A DNA stretch of 64,000 nt. Source: Datisca glomerata (lineage: Eukaryota > Streptophyta > Magnoliopsida > Cucurbitales > Datiscaceae). The stretch spans positions 540,140 through 604,139 of the forward strand of contig QANY01013163.1 in assembly GCA_003255025.1 (NCBI GenBank). Direction: 5' to 3'. A model generated the notes under the pieces. The model was not told the DNA's origin. It saw only the letters and a program-made list of their open reading frames with translations, and searched no databases. This document shows positions 21,801-33,493 of this stretch, in pieces. Within the stretch, counting starts at the first letter, position 1. Every line of letters begins with the position of its first letter. The position numbers and the translations under genes were made by a program.

Positions 21801-24800
21801 AATTGAGTAGGGAGCTGCTGTTTTCCTTGCTGATGCAACTGCTGCTGTTGCTGTTGGTGCTGCTGTTGCTGTTGTTGCTGTTGCTGCTGCTGTTGCTGTT
21901 GCAATATCTGCTGCTTCAATTGCTGTCGCTGTTGCATTTGTTTTAACTGCTGTGTCTGCAACATTTGCTGTTCTTGCTGTTGTTTCAGATGTTGATGTTG
22001 AAGCATATTTGAACTCGACTGGAAAGCACCAATACCTGGTTGCATGACATTTACTCCACTTTGTGATGACATTTGATTAATGTTTGCCTGTGGGGGAGTG
22101 CTCACGGGATTTTGTTGCAAAGATCCCGCAGCAACCTGTTGTAGTGAGCTGAGCCCATTCCCTTGTCCAGAATCCAAACTGGAACCAGGCTGCATTCCAT
22201 TCATTACATTCTGCTGAACATTTGAAATTCCTGAGAGAGAAGACATAGAACTATGCTGCAGATTTGTCATGCCATTCTGCTGCATTGTGGCCATAGAACT
22301 CTGAATATTTGATGAATGCAATTGCGGGTTCATTTGATTTTCATGAGACTGCAGTTGCGACATTTGTGACTGTGGTTGCTGCATGGAATGCATATGAGGG
22401 GCAGGAAGCTGTCCTTGCTGCACAGATGGCACAGGCTTCCTTGGCCTATTGGTATTAAGAAAACTAATTATCTGCTTCTCATATGGAATCAATTTCTCCT
22501 TGAAACCGGGTAAGATATTATTTTTTGAAACTGATAAAAATGCTATAAGGCGCTCCAACATCATCTTAAACATTTTCAGCTTTTCAAGCTGCTCTGACTT
22601 TGTTTGTTGGGGAAGAGAATCGTGCTAAGAAAAGAAAATCAAGTCAATGACTATAATAACCAAGTTAGAAACAAAGTAACAGAAATAAATTGTTTCTAGT
22701 ACAGATTTCCATTAGCTAGGTACAGTTGCATGAAACTTGCATCTCAAAAGACTTGGCTAATTAGAATAGTATACTGACTCAAGAAGGACAAACACTATTT
22801 TTCATTTTTTTTTAAATAATTATGGCGTCATTGGTCAAAGCCAGGAAATGAATTGCGCCAAGGATATTGATATGCAAGAGCCTACCTGCTGCAATTTTGC
22901 AGCAATTTTCTGGTTCATTTCAGTTAATTCAAGAAAGTATTTCTCCTTCATAGTTCTGATCTGAAAAAATAAAAAATCAAAGTCAAGAGAAAAGTCAACA
23001 AGGACTTCTACATGCATTAGAATTTCTGTAAAACATTCATGCATCCATAGATATGTGACACCAAATCTTGTCATGAAATTATTTGTCATTCTAGTTTCTC
23101 ATAACCCTTCAAATTTCCCCTTTCCTTTTTGAACATCTCAGGTATCCAGACCTCTCGGAACTTGACTATTAATGTAGATCCTCCTATCTGCATGTTCCTC
23201 CACAAACTAGGGGAGGTGGCTTCACGGGGCTAGGAACTCAAGACCTCTCCTTGGGATGAGAGTTTAAATCTTCCATTTTCTCTTTACTCTTTTGGTAGCC
23301 TTATAATATATTCTTCCTTTACTCCATTTCTTTTTTTATTATAAGAAACTGAAAAATTATATATATAAAGAAAGAATGTACAAAGAAGGTTTGGAGGAAA
23401 AGAAATCCTAACCGAAACCCAGATATTTTCATCCCTTTACTCCATTTCTTATTAATAGAAAATATTTTCACACACTATTATTGTCCGAGCTAATATTTTT
23501 TTTATCGCTAAATTGTGCGAGCTAATATTGTTTGAGATCTCAATACAAACTTAGCAATCTCTTACTTTCATCTTCACAACAATCAAATGTCACAAAAAAA
23601 TCAAAAGTCAATATTCATGCCAGATAACAATCCATTTTGTCTATATTAAAATTGCATGCTTGCTTCGTTATTTTGGAATCTTCTTGTATCGTTCTTTCTT
23701 CCTGAAGGAAGTTTAATGACGCTTATATTCACAGATTCACTTTTGCTGAAATGAACAGACCCCAAAACAAATCTTCTTCACATTTGAAGTTCCTAACTAA
23801 ACTTAATTAACCAAAGAATATGTTGTGGCATCATACCTTTTGATATATCTCCTCTTGCCAATCACCAGTATTAGCATGCCCTGTCTGAGCTGTGGAGTCT
23901 AAAGATGCTACATAAAATAAAAATGATCAGAGAAAAGGAAAAGAAATGTTCAAAGTCAAAATATAAAAGAAGCATAGGTTCAAAATTATCGTTCTAGAGA
24001 GAGAAAATAACCCATACCAAGAAGAAATATGTTTTCTTTTGCTCAAAGATTTCCATAATTATGAAAATGGAGGATAAAAACAGATGTTAAATGGGCCAAA
24101 TGGCAAGTTAAGATCATTAAACGCAAAAGCATTCATTGGGATTTTCTGCTTGTTTTTAGCAATCTGCTTAAGCTTTGCTTAATATCAGACTTTAAAATAT
24201 AAATCAAGTTATTGGTGAAGTCTATGTATTCGCAAACATGACACATGCAAGCCACTAAACCACATTAACCATACCTTAAGCATGATTTCACTGAAAACAT
24301 AACAAATTACCTAAAATAGAGGGGTAGACAAACATATGCGAGCCAACACCAAAATCATTTGATTGTTAGACCTGGTTATGGGTCATTTTAATAATGAAGT
24401 TCCCTAGTAAGAATGATAGCTCGAGCCATTCCTATGGATCATGCATACCTATGTTTGTTTTCCATGAATTGGAAAAAGCCAAACACAGGTAGAAACAAAT
24501 GATCACATAAAAAAAAACGCCACGCAAGCATTTTGATAATGTGAAAATTCCCAGTTAAGAACAAGACAAAGTAAAGTCATAAAGAAATTTGGATCTCGAA
24601 ATAAAGCAAAAAGAAAAATATGATTTGAAATATTAAAAAAAGATTTACAATTTCTAGAAACTTATCAGTTAAGCAACAGCATAAAATAACTAACAGCTTA
24701 AACGTCCAGCCTATGCACCTATAACAATATTTTTCAATGAAAATCATACAATCTAGTTAAGCTAAAATCACTGGAATTAAAGAACTATAGTAATTAAAGT

Positions 24801-27800
24801 AGAAACTGAAAAGTAGAAGGAAACACACTTGATGAAGTCTCTGGAAGGGCTCTTTGTGATTGATATAACTGCTTTTGTTGTTCAATTACATTCTGTTGTT
24901 GAAGTAAGGAGCCTGCAGCTTGACCTGCTGATTGAAGCCTTTGCTGCAGCTCCCGAGAAAGTTGATTAGGTTGTGGTAAACCTAATTGCTGTGCAGACTG
25001 TGATGGAATCTGCGACATTAACTGCTGTTGAGGTGGCTGTACTTGTGTTTGCTGCCCTTGAGGTGGTAATAAATTAGTTGCACTATGCTGCACCTGTTGC
25101 TGCAGGGTAACTTTGTTTTGTTGCAACATATGTACAGACTGCTGATTAGTTTGCATGCTTGAGTTACCAGAAAGCAACTGCTGCTGTTGCTGTAATCCAG
25201 AAACATTACTTTGAGGGCCTATCTGTTGTTGATGCAGATTTGCAAGATTATTTTGCTGAGATATTAACTGTTGATGTTGTTGCTGCTGCAATTTTGGCAG
25301 ATTGTTCTGCTGCCCTAGCATCCTCTGTTGTTGCTGCTGCTGCTGTATGTCCCCAACATTGTTCTGTTGCCCAATTAGCTGATTCTGTTGCAGGTTCGCA
25401 GCACTTGATTGTTGACCAATCAGCTGTTGCTGCTGCTGGGGAGGCATCATTGATTGCTGTGGCATTGTTGTTTGCTGTTGATGAATAAGGGTAGCTTGCT
25501 GTGACTGTTGCTGCTGCCTGAGAACTGATTGTGGAGGCTGTTGAAGCATGGCTTGTGGAGGATGTTGATTAGAAGGTTGTTGAGTCTGCTGAAGACTTGT
25601 GAGAGCAGACGGTTGCACGACAGATGGTTGCATAACAGATGAAGTTTGTACAATAGATTGCTGTGAAGTTTGCAGCTGCGATGGTTGTAACAGATTTTGT
25701 GATGGCTGCTGTTGCTGTTGTTGTTGCTGGATGTGAGTTTGCAGCTGTGAGTGTGGTATATTTCCCTGCATGTACTTTTGCTTCAGAAGCTGCTGTTGTA
25801 CCTGTTGCTGGTAAAGAAGTTGCTGCTGGTTCTGTGACTGTTGCTGTTGTGAAACAATTTGTTGTCTGCCCGGCATTTGCCTCTGAGAGTTGGAATAAAC
25901 ATTGGAGGGAACTCCTTGACCAACTGAATTTCCTAGAGCATTCTGTGATACCCCAGATATGTTCTGCATACTCGTATTCTGGCCAACTACATTTGAAATT
26001 GGATTTTGTGCCAATCCAGATACAGGAGGTAGTGCAGATTGTAAGCTGGATGTACTTTGAGAAGCAATGTTATTCTGGGACAATAACTGCTGGTGATTAG
26101 TTGATAATGGGATAGAAAGTGGCTGCCCTTGATTTAAAATTTGGGTCTGCATACTATGAGATGCTGTTCAAGATAACAAAAGAATATATACATAAACAAA
26201 AGGTAACTATAAAAAAGTGAAAATCAAGGAAGCAAGCTAGAACAACAAAATATTCATAAAAGAGATATTCCGGCCCAACTATAGAAATGATGCTTGAAAT
26301 AGTTTTAATTACAATCTTTTAACGGAAAAGGGACAATATTACTTGAGTACAGTGAAAGAAAAGACAAGTGAAACATATATTTTCATCTGCTTTAACTGCA
26401 GATTAATTGTAACATAACTACCTGAATCAGGGATCTTGTTGTTTGTCGCAATAGAGTTGGATGGCAAAGAGTTGCCCGAAGGATTTTGAGATTTAGTTTC
26501 CATCTTAAGCATCTTCAGAGATATTTGCCGTAGATAATCTGACTGAAATGACAATTGAATAAAAAAGATTTAGTCTAACACCTCCAACTGCACTTAAGAC
26601 AAAGATCTCAGTCATATTTTATTCTGCATGTAAACAATATCCTCCCACTCAATCAGTTAAATAAAATTGAACTTAGACTAGAACGCAGCAAAAGCTGAAC
26701 CACGAAAGACAATGAAAATAATTTTTAGTTTCTTAACAAGGTATCACAAAGTTCTCAACTATTTTTTTGTAGGAAATGAAAGATTTATTACTAAAGGAGA
26801 AAGATATACAAGAACAATTTTGGGAGGATAAGAAATCCATGCTATTCTCAAAATTTTAAGTTGACAATATTACGCATTACATACTATTCCACAAGCATGC
26901 TTGCATAAACGCATACGACGGTAGAAATATTATAATCACGATAACATCAAAACATTAAACATTACCTGGCTAGTGGCATCAGCATAAACCTTCTCCTCAA
27001 ACCTTCCAGCGATTTTCTTCAGCTCAAGTAATCCCTCTTGACCAGAAGCTGGAAGATGCCTCTTCAATGTCTCCATTCTACAACAAGTTATTAATTGCTT
27101 GACCATGAGAAACTATTTAAATGAGGGCAGACCTCAGATGCAAACCATGTCCTGGTGCAAGTTCAAGACTTGACATCCACCTTGAAGGTGGACTGGTTCT
27201 TTCAACGATTAACTTATAAGAGTATTCAACTCGGGAAAATTTTTTTAAAAGCAAAAGGTGAATAGAGGATGGAAATGAGAATGTTAAAGGTAAATGTCAT
27301 TGGGACCCCAACTTGCACAATTTAGGTAACATGTAGACAGACAGAACTACTTGCGACAGTTCAATAAAAGACTATTAGGAGAAAAACACAACTTGTGAAA
27401 ACCGTATAGTTATCAAACCACATTTCAAAAGACAGAGATACAAAAAAAATTAAAAAATAAAAGAAATGTTTCACGTTCAAATATGTTCATCAATTTACAT
27501 GTGCATTTATCCTGTTCAAAAACAAGTTGTAAAACATGATGCAATAATATAACCACCATACTAAATATATAGCATCATTGAGGAACACGGATGAAAACTA
27601 CAGTCTTATATAAGAATCAACACCATCTAAACTATTTGTTAAAACTTTGTTTGTTAACAGCCACCCTAAACTCCCATATTTGGGCTCTGTACTATAGTCT
27701 CATACAAAGGTCAACACCATCTAAACTATGCAAAGCTTTGTGTATAATCAAGAACAGTTACGGTTCAATCATCATTGTTATGGAGGGAATCATTCTAGTA

Positions 27801-28217
27801 CATGGTTGCTTACCATCTCACTGAAATAAAACATGATAATGCCTCAAGAGTCTCATATAATTGAAAAGTTGTACGTGCACACACAGATATAGCATTTTAA
27901 TAACCAGGCTCCTCAATGAATATGATAGTCATAACTCCTTTTTCCTTTTCAACTCTTGGATAATTAGAATGATTCTATATCATCATTCACAATTGAAAGC
28001 ATAAAATACAAAAGAAACCTTTGAAACTCAAGCCAGATGTAAAACCTCAAATAATAATTAGGTTGACAATTTGTTATCATATCGTGCCAATACAAGTAAC
28101 ATACATCTTGTTGACAATTCGTTGTCGAGAATCATGTTGCAATTGGGACCTCCAATCCCCCACGTCCATGTTCGGTTCTCCGCCTTGAGCAGGCCTCCAA
28201 TTATTGCCATCCATCAT
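18830..28217 (-). CDS. MED15A: Mediator subunit 15a (MED15a), complete gene, 11 coding exons
   Basis: Exons: 28217-28105, 27077-26966, 26542-26422, 26163-24829, 23907-23837, 22960-22886, 22624-21212, 21097-20753, 19837-19637, 19553-19465, 19037-18830. All introns are GT-AG and the phases join without a break, giving 4083 bases and 1360 residues (Arabidopsis MED15a is about 1335). Residues about 20-95 form the KIX domain ([17 protein letters not shown] onwards) that binds activators. Residues 116-560 and 610-1080 are Gln-rich disordered regions. The C-terminal Mediator-binding part (about 1070-1360) holds [31 protein letters not shown] and the final [18 protein letters not shown] block. MED15 sits in the Mediator tail in the nucleus and links activators to RNA polymerase II. 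The start could be the first or second of two tandem ATGs (28217 or 28214). No damage is seen. Confidence 0.95.
21826..21908 (-). repeat. Polyglutamine tract in MED15 (CAG/CAA repeat)
   Basis: Mixed CAG/CAA codons encode about 25 Gln, broken only by single His or Leu residues, around residues 850-876. Mixed codons make the tract less prone to slippage than a pure CAG run. Similar but shorter Gln runs lie at 25330-25350 and 25700-25730. Confidence 0.9.
24950..25900 (-). repeat. Gln-rich imperfect repeats in MED15 exon 4
   Basis: A recurring phrase of the form GQQNN-(V/L)-x-x-(L/I)-QQQQ (for example near 25370, 25310, 25250 and 25220) gives an internal protein repeat of about 16-20 residues, interspersed with Q runs. 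It is intrinsically disordered activation-type sequence. Confidence 0.7.
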
Positions 28218-28227
28218 AAATTCCAAA

Positions 28228-29682
28228 CTAAAGATTTAAGAAAACAAGAATGAGAAGGATATCGCATGAAGAACACGTATATCTACCTAAATAAATAACT
28301 GGGTTTTAGAAGTTTAACCAAATTAAAAAGAGAGATAATAGAGTCAAAGACTAGTAACAATCAAGAAGTATTTAAGCACCTTACGCCTTGTTTGACAATC
28401 AGGATAATACTATATTAAATCTATCGGAATGGACTCTACTGTACCGGATTATAAAGTACTATCAATGTTTGATGTTGTATCAGTTAAAAAACTGTATTAC
28501 TTGTACAATGGTTGGTACAACAAAGTACTATATTGTAAAAATGTTTGCTATCATTCTCCCCATAAGTCTATTTGCTTCTCATTAACTATGTGCAACTTCT
28601 ACCAAAAAAGCAAATAAATTATATTCACAATAAAAAAGAGTAGGGTAGTAATTTTGAACTCGTCCAATCAATGATAACTAAATATACTAAAAAAAAGATT
28701 CAGAAACACATCAATCATATTCATCATCTCTGTTCATATCCTCACAAAATCTTTTTCATAATACTTCTCCCATATCAACTTCAGCATTCATCCTCTTCTC
28801 CGCCTCTACTCTAAACAAAAATATCCAATATTTCAAAGTCAACAGCCAAACATTTCAAACTGATTTGGCAAACATTGTAAAGCTATCAGCCCCTCTCAAT
28901 GAGAGTTTGAAACCAAAAGTGGTAATAAAAGAAAATGGAATCATGAGCAAAATTGACCAACAATCAAAATAATGCAAGAAATTTCAGACGAACAATACTA
29001 ACAAGATTCCAAAACTAAAATGTACAGTCCAGAAATTGAACAAATCTTAATTCGGAAATTGAACAAATCTTAATTAAAGAACATGGAAGTTAACAACCAA
29101 ACTCATTCCACCCAATGAAAATGAACATCTTAATAAGTTGAATATCGAGCTCATTTCATGTAGGTTTATGCCAAGCTCTACATATCATCCATATTCTTAT
29201 AATCTTTGAAGACTCGAACATTTTTATCATTAATTTATTTTTTACTATTACAGGGATGATGAAAAACTGTTAATTTAGAAAAAAACAATAACCACATTGC
29301 TGGTTATCTGTGAGACCAAATTGTAACAGAAAAAGTACCAAAACTTACACTTATTTGCAATCTCATCCATAATTTATACAATTTCAGTCCAATAATGCAA
29401 AGAAAAACCAAACTTCAGAATTATAACCAGAAATTGTAAAAGTAGACAGGAACCGAAAACTGTTTCAGAAGAAATCCTCAGAAAAGCAAGAAGAAAGAGA
29501 AGAGGAGAAGAAGAAAGAGAAGAGAAGGAGAAGAAATCAACGGGTACGACGAGACGAGACGAGACGAGGAGGAAGAGAAGAGGAGAAGAAAAGAATAGGA
29601 ACAGAGCGAAAAATGCCTCAAAATCTGTAACTTAGAAGAGGAGAAGAAGAAATTGACGGCGTAGACGAGAAGAGGAGCTCAC
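28228..29682 (-). other. MED15 leader intron in the 5' UTR, with upstream non-coding exon
   Basis: A donor CTG|GTGAGC at 29683/29682 and an acceptor AATCTTTAG at 28228, ten bases before the first ATG, define a 1455-base intron. The first, untranslated exon would run from about 29780 to 29683. Relatives of this gene also have a leader intron. Long leader introns close to the start often raise expression (intron-mediated enhancement); that role is inference here. Confidence 0.6.
29465..29660. repeat. GA-rich low-complexity tract inside the MED15 leader intron
   Basis: The + strand is GAAGAGGAGAAGAAG-rich with a CGAGACGAGACGAGACGAG stretch; on the transcribed minus strand this is CTTCTC-rich sequence just after the donor. 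Such CT-rich leader sequence is common near plant promoters and may bind GAGA factors (BPC family). Confidence 0.7.
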
Positions 29683-29779
29683 CAGCCGCGTGACGATGGT
29701 GATTTCCCGGTGGTCTCGCTGTTGGTTCTCACGGTGAGGACTGCTGAGGAGAAATCGCAATTCGCAAGCTCAAGGGTTT

Positions 29780-30289
29780 TCTGAAAAATTTCCCCAAATA
29801 GCAGTTTTAAAGAAGGTTTTTTTTTTTAAAATCAACCCCTACACGAATGTTCACGTATCCTAACCCTACCCCACTTGCCACTCAAAATTCATTCATAAAT
29901 TTACATGTTTATCTTTCACATTTTTTTCACTTTATCTAAATATATATCTCACTCTCTGTAAAATAAGTTTTTACCAAAGACATGAATAAACGAAGAAGAC
30001 GACTTTTACGTTCTTGCCAAAGAAGACAACCGAATCTCTAGAACCCACCTCATTTCTCTTTCTTTATTTTTCATTTTTTCCACTTCTTCATTTTCTTCTT
30101 CTTCGTCTTCTTCTTCATCTTCTTGTTTTTTCATGCAACAATAAAGGGTTGTTAGTTTTTCTTTCTGGAACATGTATAAATTTTCATGGATTTTTTCTAT
30201 TCATGAGATTTTTTAGAATATTTATTTATTTTATTATTTCTGAAACATTTTTTAAAATTCATTTGTTGTACATGATCACTATAAGATGA
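29780..30289. other. MED15 upstream/promoter region and AT-rich spacer
   Basis: No TATA box was found upstream of the MED15 first exon. The segment holds a T-run at 29817-29829, CTTCTTCTTC low complexity at 30085-30125, and a TACACGAATGTTCACGTA inverted motif near 29851. No coding region. Confidence 0.45.
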
Positions 30290-31265
30290 TAGTGTAGTGT
30301 AAACGAAATCTACACGAGTACTACACGAGCCTCGTGTAGTCATCATATAGCCTACACGATAGGTACACGGACCTTGCGTACACATCATGTACACTATGTA
30401 CTCTTCCGATTTTAATACAACAATATTTAACAAAACCCATCTTCATTTTTTATTTCTTCATGCTTCATTTGCTTTATGATTTTATAACTTTTTCATGTTG
30501 AAAAACCCATCTTCATGCTTCATTTGTTAACTTTGTACTACCGATGGGATACACTGACGTCGTGTAACCATTGTGTAGTCTACACGATAACTACAAGACG
30601 TCATTGCACCCCCATCATGTAGACTACTTAATAGTTATATGGCGTCGGTGTAGCCATTATGTAGTCTACATGATGAGTACACAACGCTAGCGCACCACCA
30701 TCGTGTAGCGTGTACCCAAATTTACGAATAAAATAACTTTTAGAACTCCAAAAGTGCTTAAAATAGTGTTTTTGGGCGTAAAACTGGGTTAATCCCTTCA
30801 TCCATATAAATCTCTAAATAAACTTCAATTTGATATCTTACGGGCCAAGTGGTTCAACCCGAGCCAAAAGTTACCCCCTCCGAAAGTTTATCGGACTGGA
30901 AACATTAAAAAAAATTTAATGAATTTTTTAAATACTTAAGACTATTTTTTATTCTTCAATTTCAAAAGTATTATTGACAGAAGATACATGCGTACCCATC
31001 GTGTAGTCTATACGATGACTACACGATGTCAGTGTACCTGATCATCGTGTAGTCTACACGATAGCTACACGATGGCCACACGATGACAGTGTACCCGATC
31101 ATCGTGTAGTCTACACGGTGACTACATGATGTCAGTGTACCTGACCGTCGTGTAGTCTACACGATGATTATATGATGTCAGTGTACTCATCGTGTAGTCT
31201 ACATGATGCTAGTGTACCCATCGCGTAGTCCACATGATGGCTACCCGATGCTAATCGTATAGTGT
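30290..31265. repeat. Array of short palindromes built on GTGTAG/CTACAC
   Basis: Many copies of the inverted repeat ATCGTGTAGTCTACACGAT (9-base arms around one base) and diverged forms. In the densest part, copies begin at about 30997, 31043, 31100, 31146, 31188 and 31219 (31-57 base spacing), with linkers of the type GACTACACGATGTCAGTGTACC. A looser set lies at 30290-30390 and 30545-30710, separated by unrelated AT-rich DNA. No protein is encoded. Confidence 0.8.
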
Positions 31266-32024
31266 GAGATGGAGAAAATGGAAGGGGACAATGCTTAAGG
31301 GGGTGAAGGTCATTCCCTTAATCTCACTGCATTATCTTATACCCTCTTATTAGAGGGACTAGTGAGGATAAAACTAAGAAAAAAAATGAAAATTTTTCGT
31401 AAATAGCACTCTCGAGACCCCTTTAAGGATTTTTAGCCCTTTCGTATTAATTAATATTGATTCATTGTCAAGCCAAACATTACTAAAATAATACTATCTG
31501 ATCTCTTATGCTAACAGCCAAATGAGCCCACGGGCCATAAAACATTTTCTTGGAGGATATGACTTTTTTTTAAAGAAATTACAGTAAATATACAAGTTTT
31601 CATGACACATGAACTTTCTCATCATTAATGTAATTGTATCTTTACATATATGCCCATGTGGGTAATTTTTTAATTTTATGATGGATAACTATATTGAAGG
31701 AATGTGTTTTAAATGTATATAATTTTTTTTGTTATTTTAGAATTTTATGGTAAGTTATTAAGTCATTATGGTCAAATCTATTTTGACCAAGTTAAAAAAT
31801 CATTTTTCACATTTTTATCCTGATCTGAGCAAGCTCACTTATTTTCTACTATCATATCGTATCGATTTCTTTCCAAAAAAATCACTAGAATTTTGATCAA
31901 TCTCTCAAACATTCAGAGAATAGTGATTTACTTGTATATCACTGTTACAGTATTGATGAAACATAAGATTTAAGTTATTTTTTATTAACCATTAGTATCT
32001 CATTGACTTTTCTATAGTATATAT
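31266..32024. other. AT-rich intergenic DNA
   Basis: No gene. A segment at 31388-31440 (GAAAATTTTTCGTAAATAGC...) resembles 29778-29805 (GAAAAATTTCCCCAAATAGC), so the palindrome array may lie within a larger element bounded by these two; the pair is in direct orientation and the evidence is weak. Confidence 0.4.
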
Positions 32025-32832
32025 CAAGGTTGTTAGGATCGTAATTTTGACTCGGATCAGTAGAGGGGTTTTGTAGATTGGATCAAGGATAGTAAGATCC
32101 TACTAAATGTTAGGAATTAAAATATATAAAAAAATGCATGCAAACAATATTAATTACTATAACTAAGTAAAATTAGGAAGAGTCAATAATTTATTATATT
32201 TAAACTCAATGATTTTAAGACATTCACCACTATTTAATACATTTGAACTTATAAAATTGACACATCTCAACTGCATGTTCAGTCTATCAGTGTGAATTCC
32301 CATAATTTCACCTAATCGTTGTTTTACTCTATGAAAGATAAATAGATAAATATTTAAAGATAATTATTGATCAAATATACTAAGATCATTATGATACATT
32401 AGTTCAAATTTAATACCTTTGTAGTGAAATATCAAACTAATGTCTAAATATGATAAAATAGGGTGATAGAATTCATTCTAATTTGATAACTTTAAGTGGT
32501 GTAAGTCTTCGAATAGATAAATTGAAATGCCATAAAAATAATAAATTATTTAATTAAATATAAAAGATATTCATTTTGGTTGAGTGGTTGAATGGTCATA
32601 GGTTCAACCCTTGGTGCAAGGGTTCGAACCTCACCATCAACTTCCCCTTAATTATTTTATAGATAAAGCAAAACGTAGGATCGGTGGGATCGTGGAGCGT
32701 ATGATACTACATGTTCCTATGGTGATCCTACCGCGATCCCACATGATTCTAATTTCATACTCGATCTGGATCTTTTACGAATTATGGGATAGTAGGATCG
32801 TACGATCTTACAGATCATGATTTAACAACCAT
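32025..32832. mobile_element. Inverted-repeat non-autonomous DNA element
   Basis: The left end CAAGGTTGTTAGGATCGTAA (about 32026) is mirrored by the right end, which in reverse complement reads CCATGGTTGTTAAATCATGA (about 32832). Further in, both halves are rich in GGATCGTA/TAGGATC. Length about 800 bases, no transposase. I could not define a clear target-site duplication, so the superfamily is open. Confidence 0.45.
32570..32650 (+). mobile_element. tRNA-related SINE head (A box and B box)
   Basis: A TTGGTTGAGTGGTT segment at 32577-32589 fits a pol III A box, and GGGTTCGAACCT at 32620-32631 is an exact B box (GGTTCGAANCC); the roughly 31-base gap is within tRNA-like spacing. The sequence cannot fold as a full tRNA, so it is a SINE head. 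It lies inside the inverted-repeat element above. The SINE 3' end was not fixed. Confidence 0.55.
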
Positions 32833-33493
32833 GGTATCTATGTAGATAGTTAAATTCACATTCAATTTCTACAATGATAGTGTCGATGAGTTCTCATTAG
32901 TTTATCAATAAAGTGCTAAAGACATATTTTTTACATATCTCAATGAGTTTTTAGTAGTATGACAATAAAACACTTTTCGAAACAAAAACAAATATCTAAA
33001 TTCATACAAAAAAACTTCAACGGGAAGATGTATTGATGATTTACGATTAGTTTATTTGATAGTTTTATGTATAACTCAATTAGTATGAGGGCATTTAAGT
33101 CATAGTATTTCAGTGATTTTATTCAGAGTATATCAATGATATATCGACTTCGTAAATGTGTTGATCATCATGATTTGTTCAATGCATTGACTCAACTAGG
33201 TCAAGTTTTGTGCTTTTAATTATTTATTTTTGTTTCTTAAGTATTTTTTATATTTATTTTTAAAACTTTGCATATTTATTGGATTTCAACCATTTAAAAA
33301 TGCCTATTTTATTTTTTTTAATTAATGCTAAGTATGTAGCATAATTTTTAGGGAGAGTTAACATGTTTAATTTTTATTTTTTTGTAATCGTCTATTTGAC
33401 TTAAAATATCTTTTATTGTAGGAATAGGAATATCACTTAAATGAAACAATGAAATTATAGTCTATCAATCATGAGAGTTATGTAAACTTACTA
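32833..33493. other. AT-rich intergenic DNA before the Helitron
   Basis: No gene, RNA or repeat family recognised; long T and A runs. Confidence 0.5.

Noticed and set aside
21701..21946. Leu-rich + strand frame inside MED15 exon 7
   Set aside because: It is the antisense reading of CAG/CAA polyglutamine codons (LLLLL).
27591..27824. 77-codon + strand frame in MED15 intron 1
   Set aside because: It is chance open sequence in an intron, with no domain or codon bias.
30290..31265. CRISPR array (short repeats with regular spacing)
   Set aside because: The repeats are palindromic and diverged, spacers are related linkers rather than unique, spacing varies, there are no cas genes, and the DNA is plant nuclear.
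32577..32640. tRNA gene
   Set aside because: It has A-box and B-box-like motifs but no cloverleaf: the acceptor and anticodon stems do not pair, so it is better read as a SINE head.
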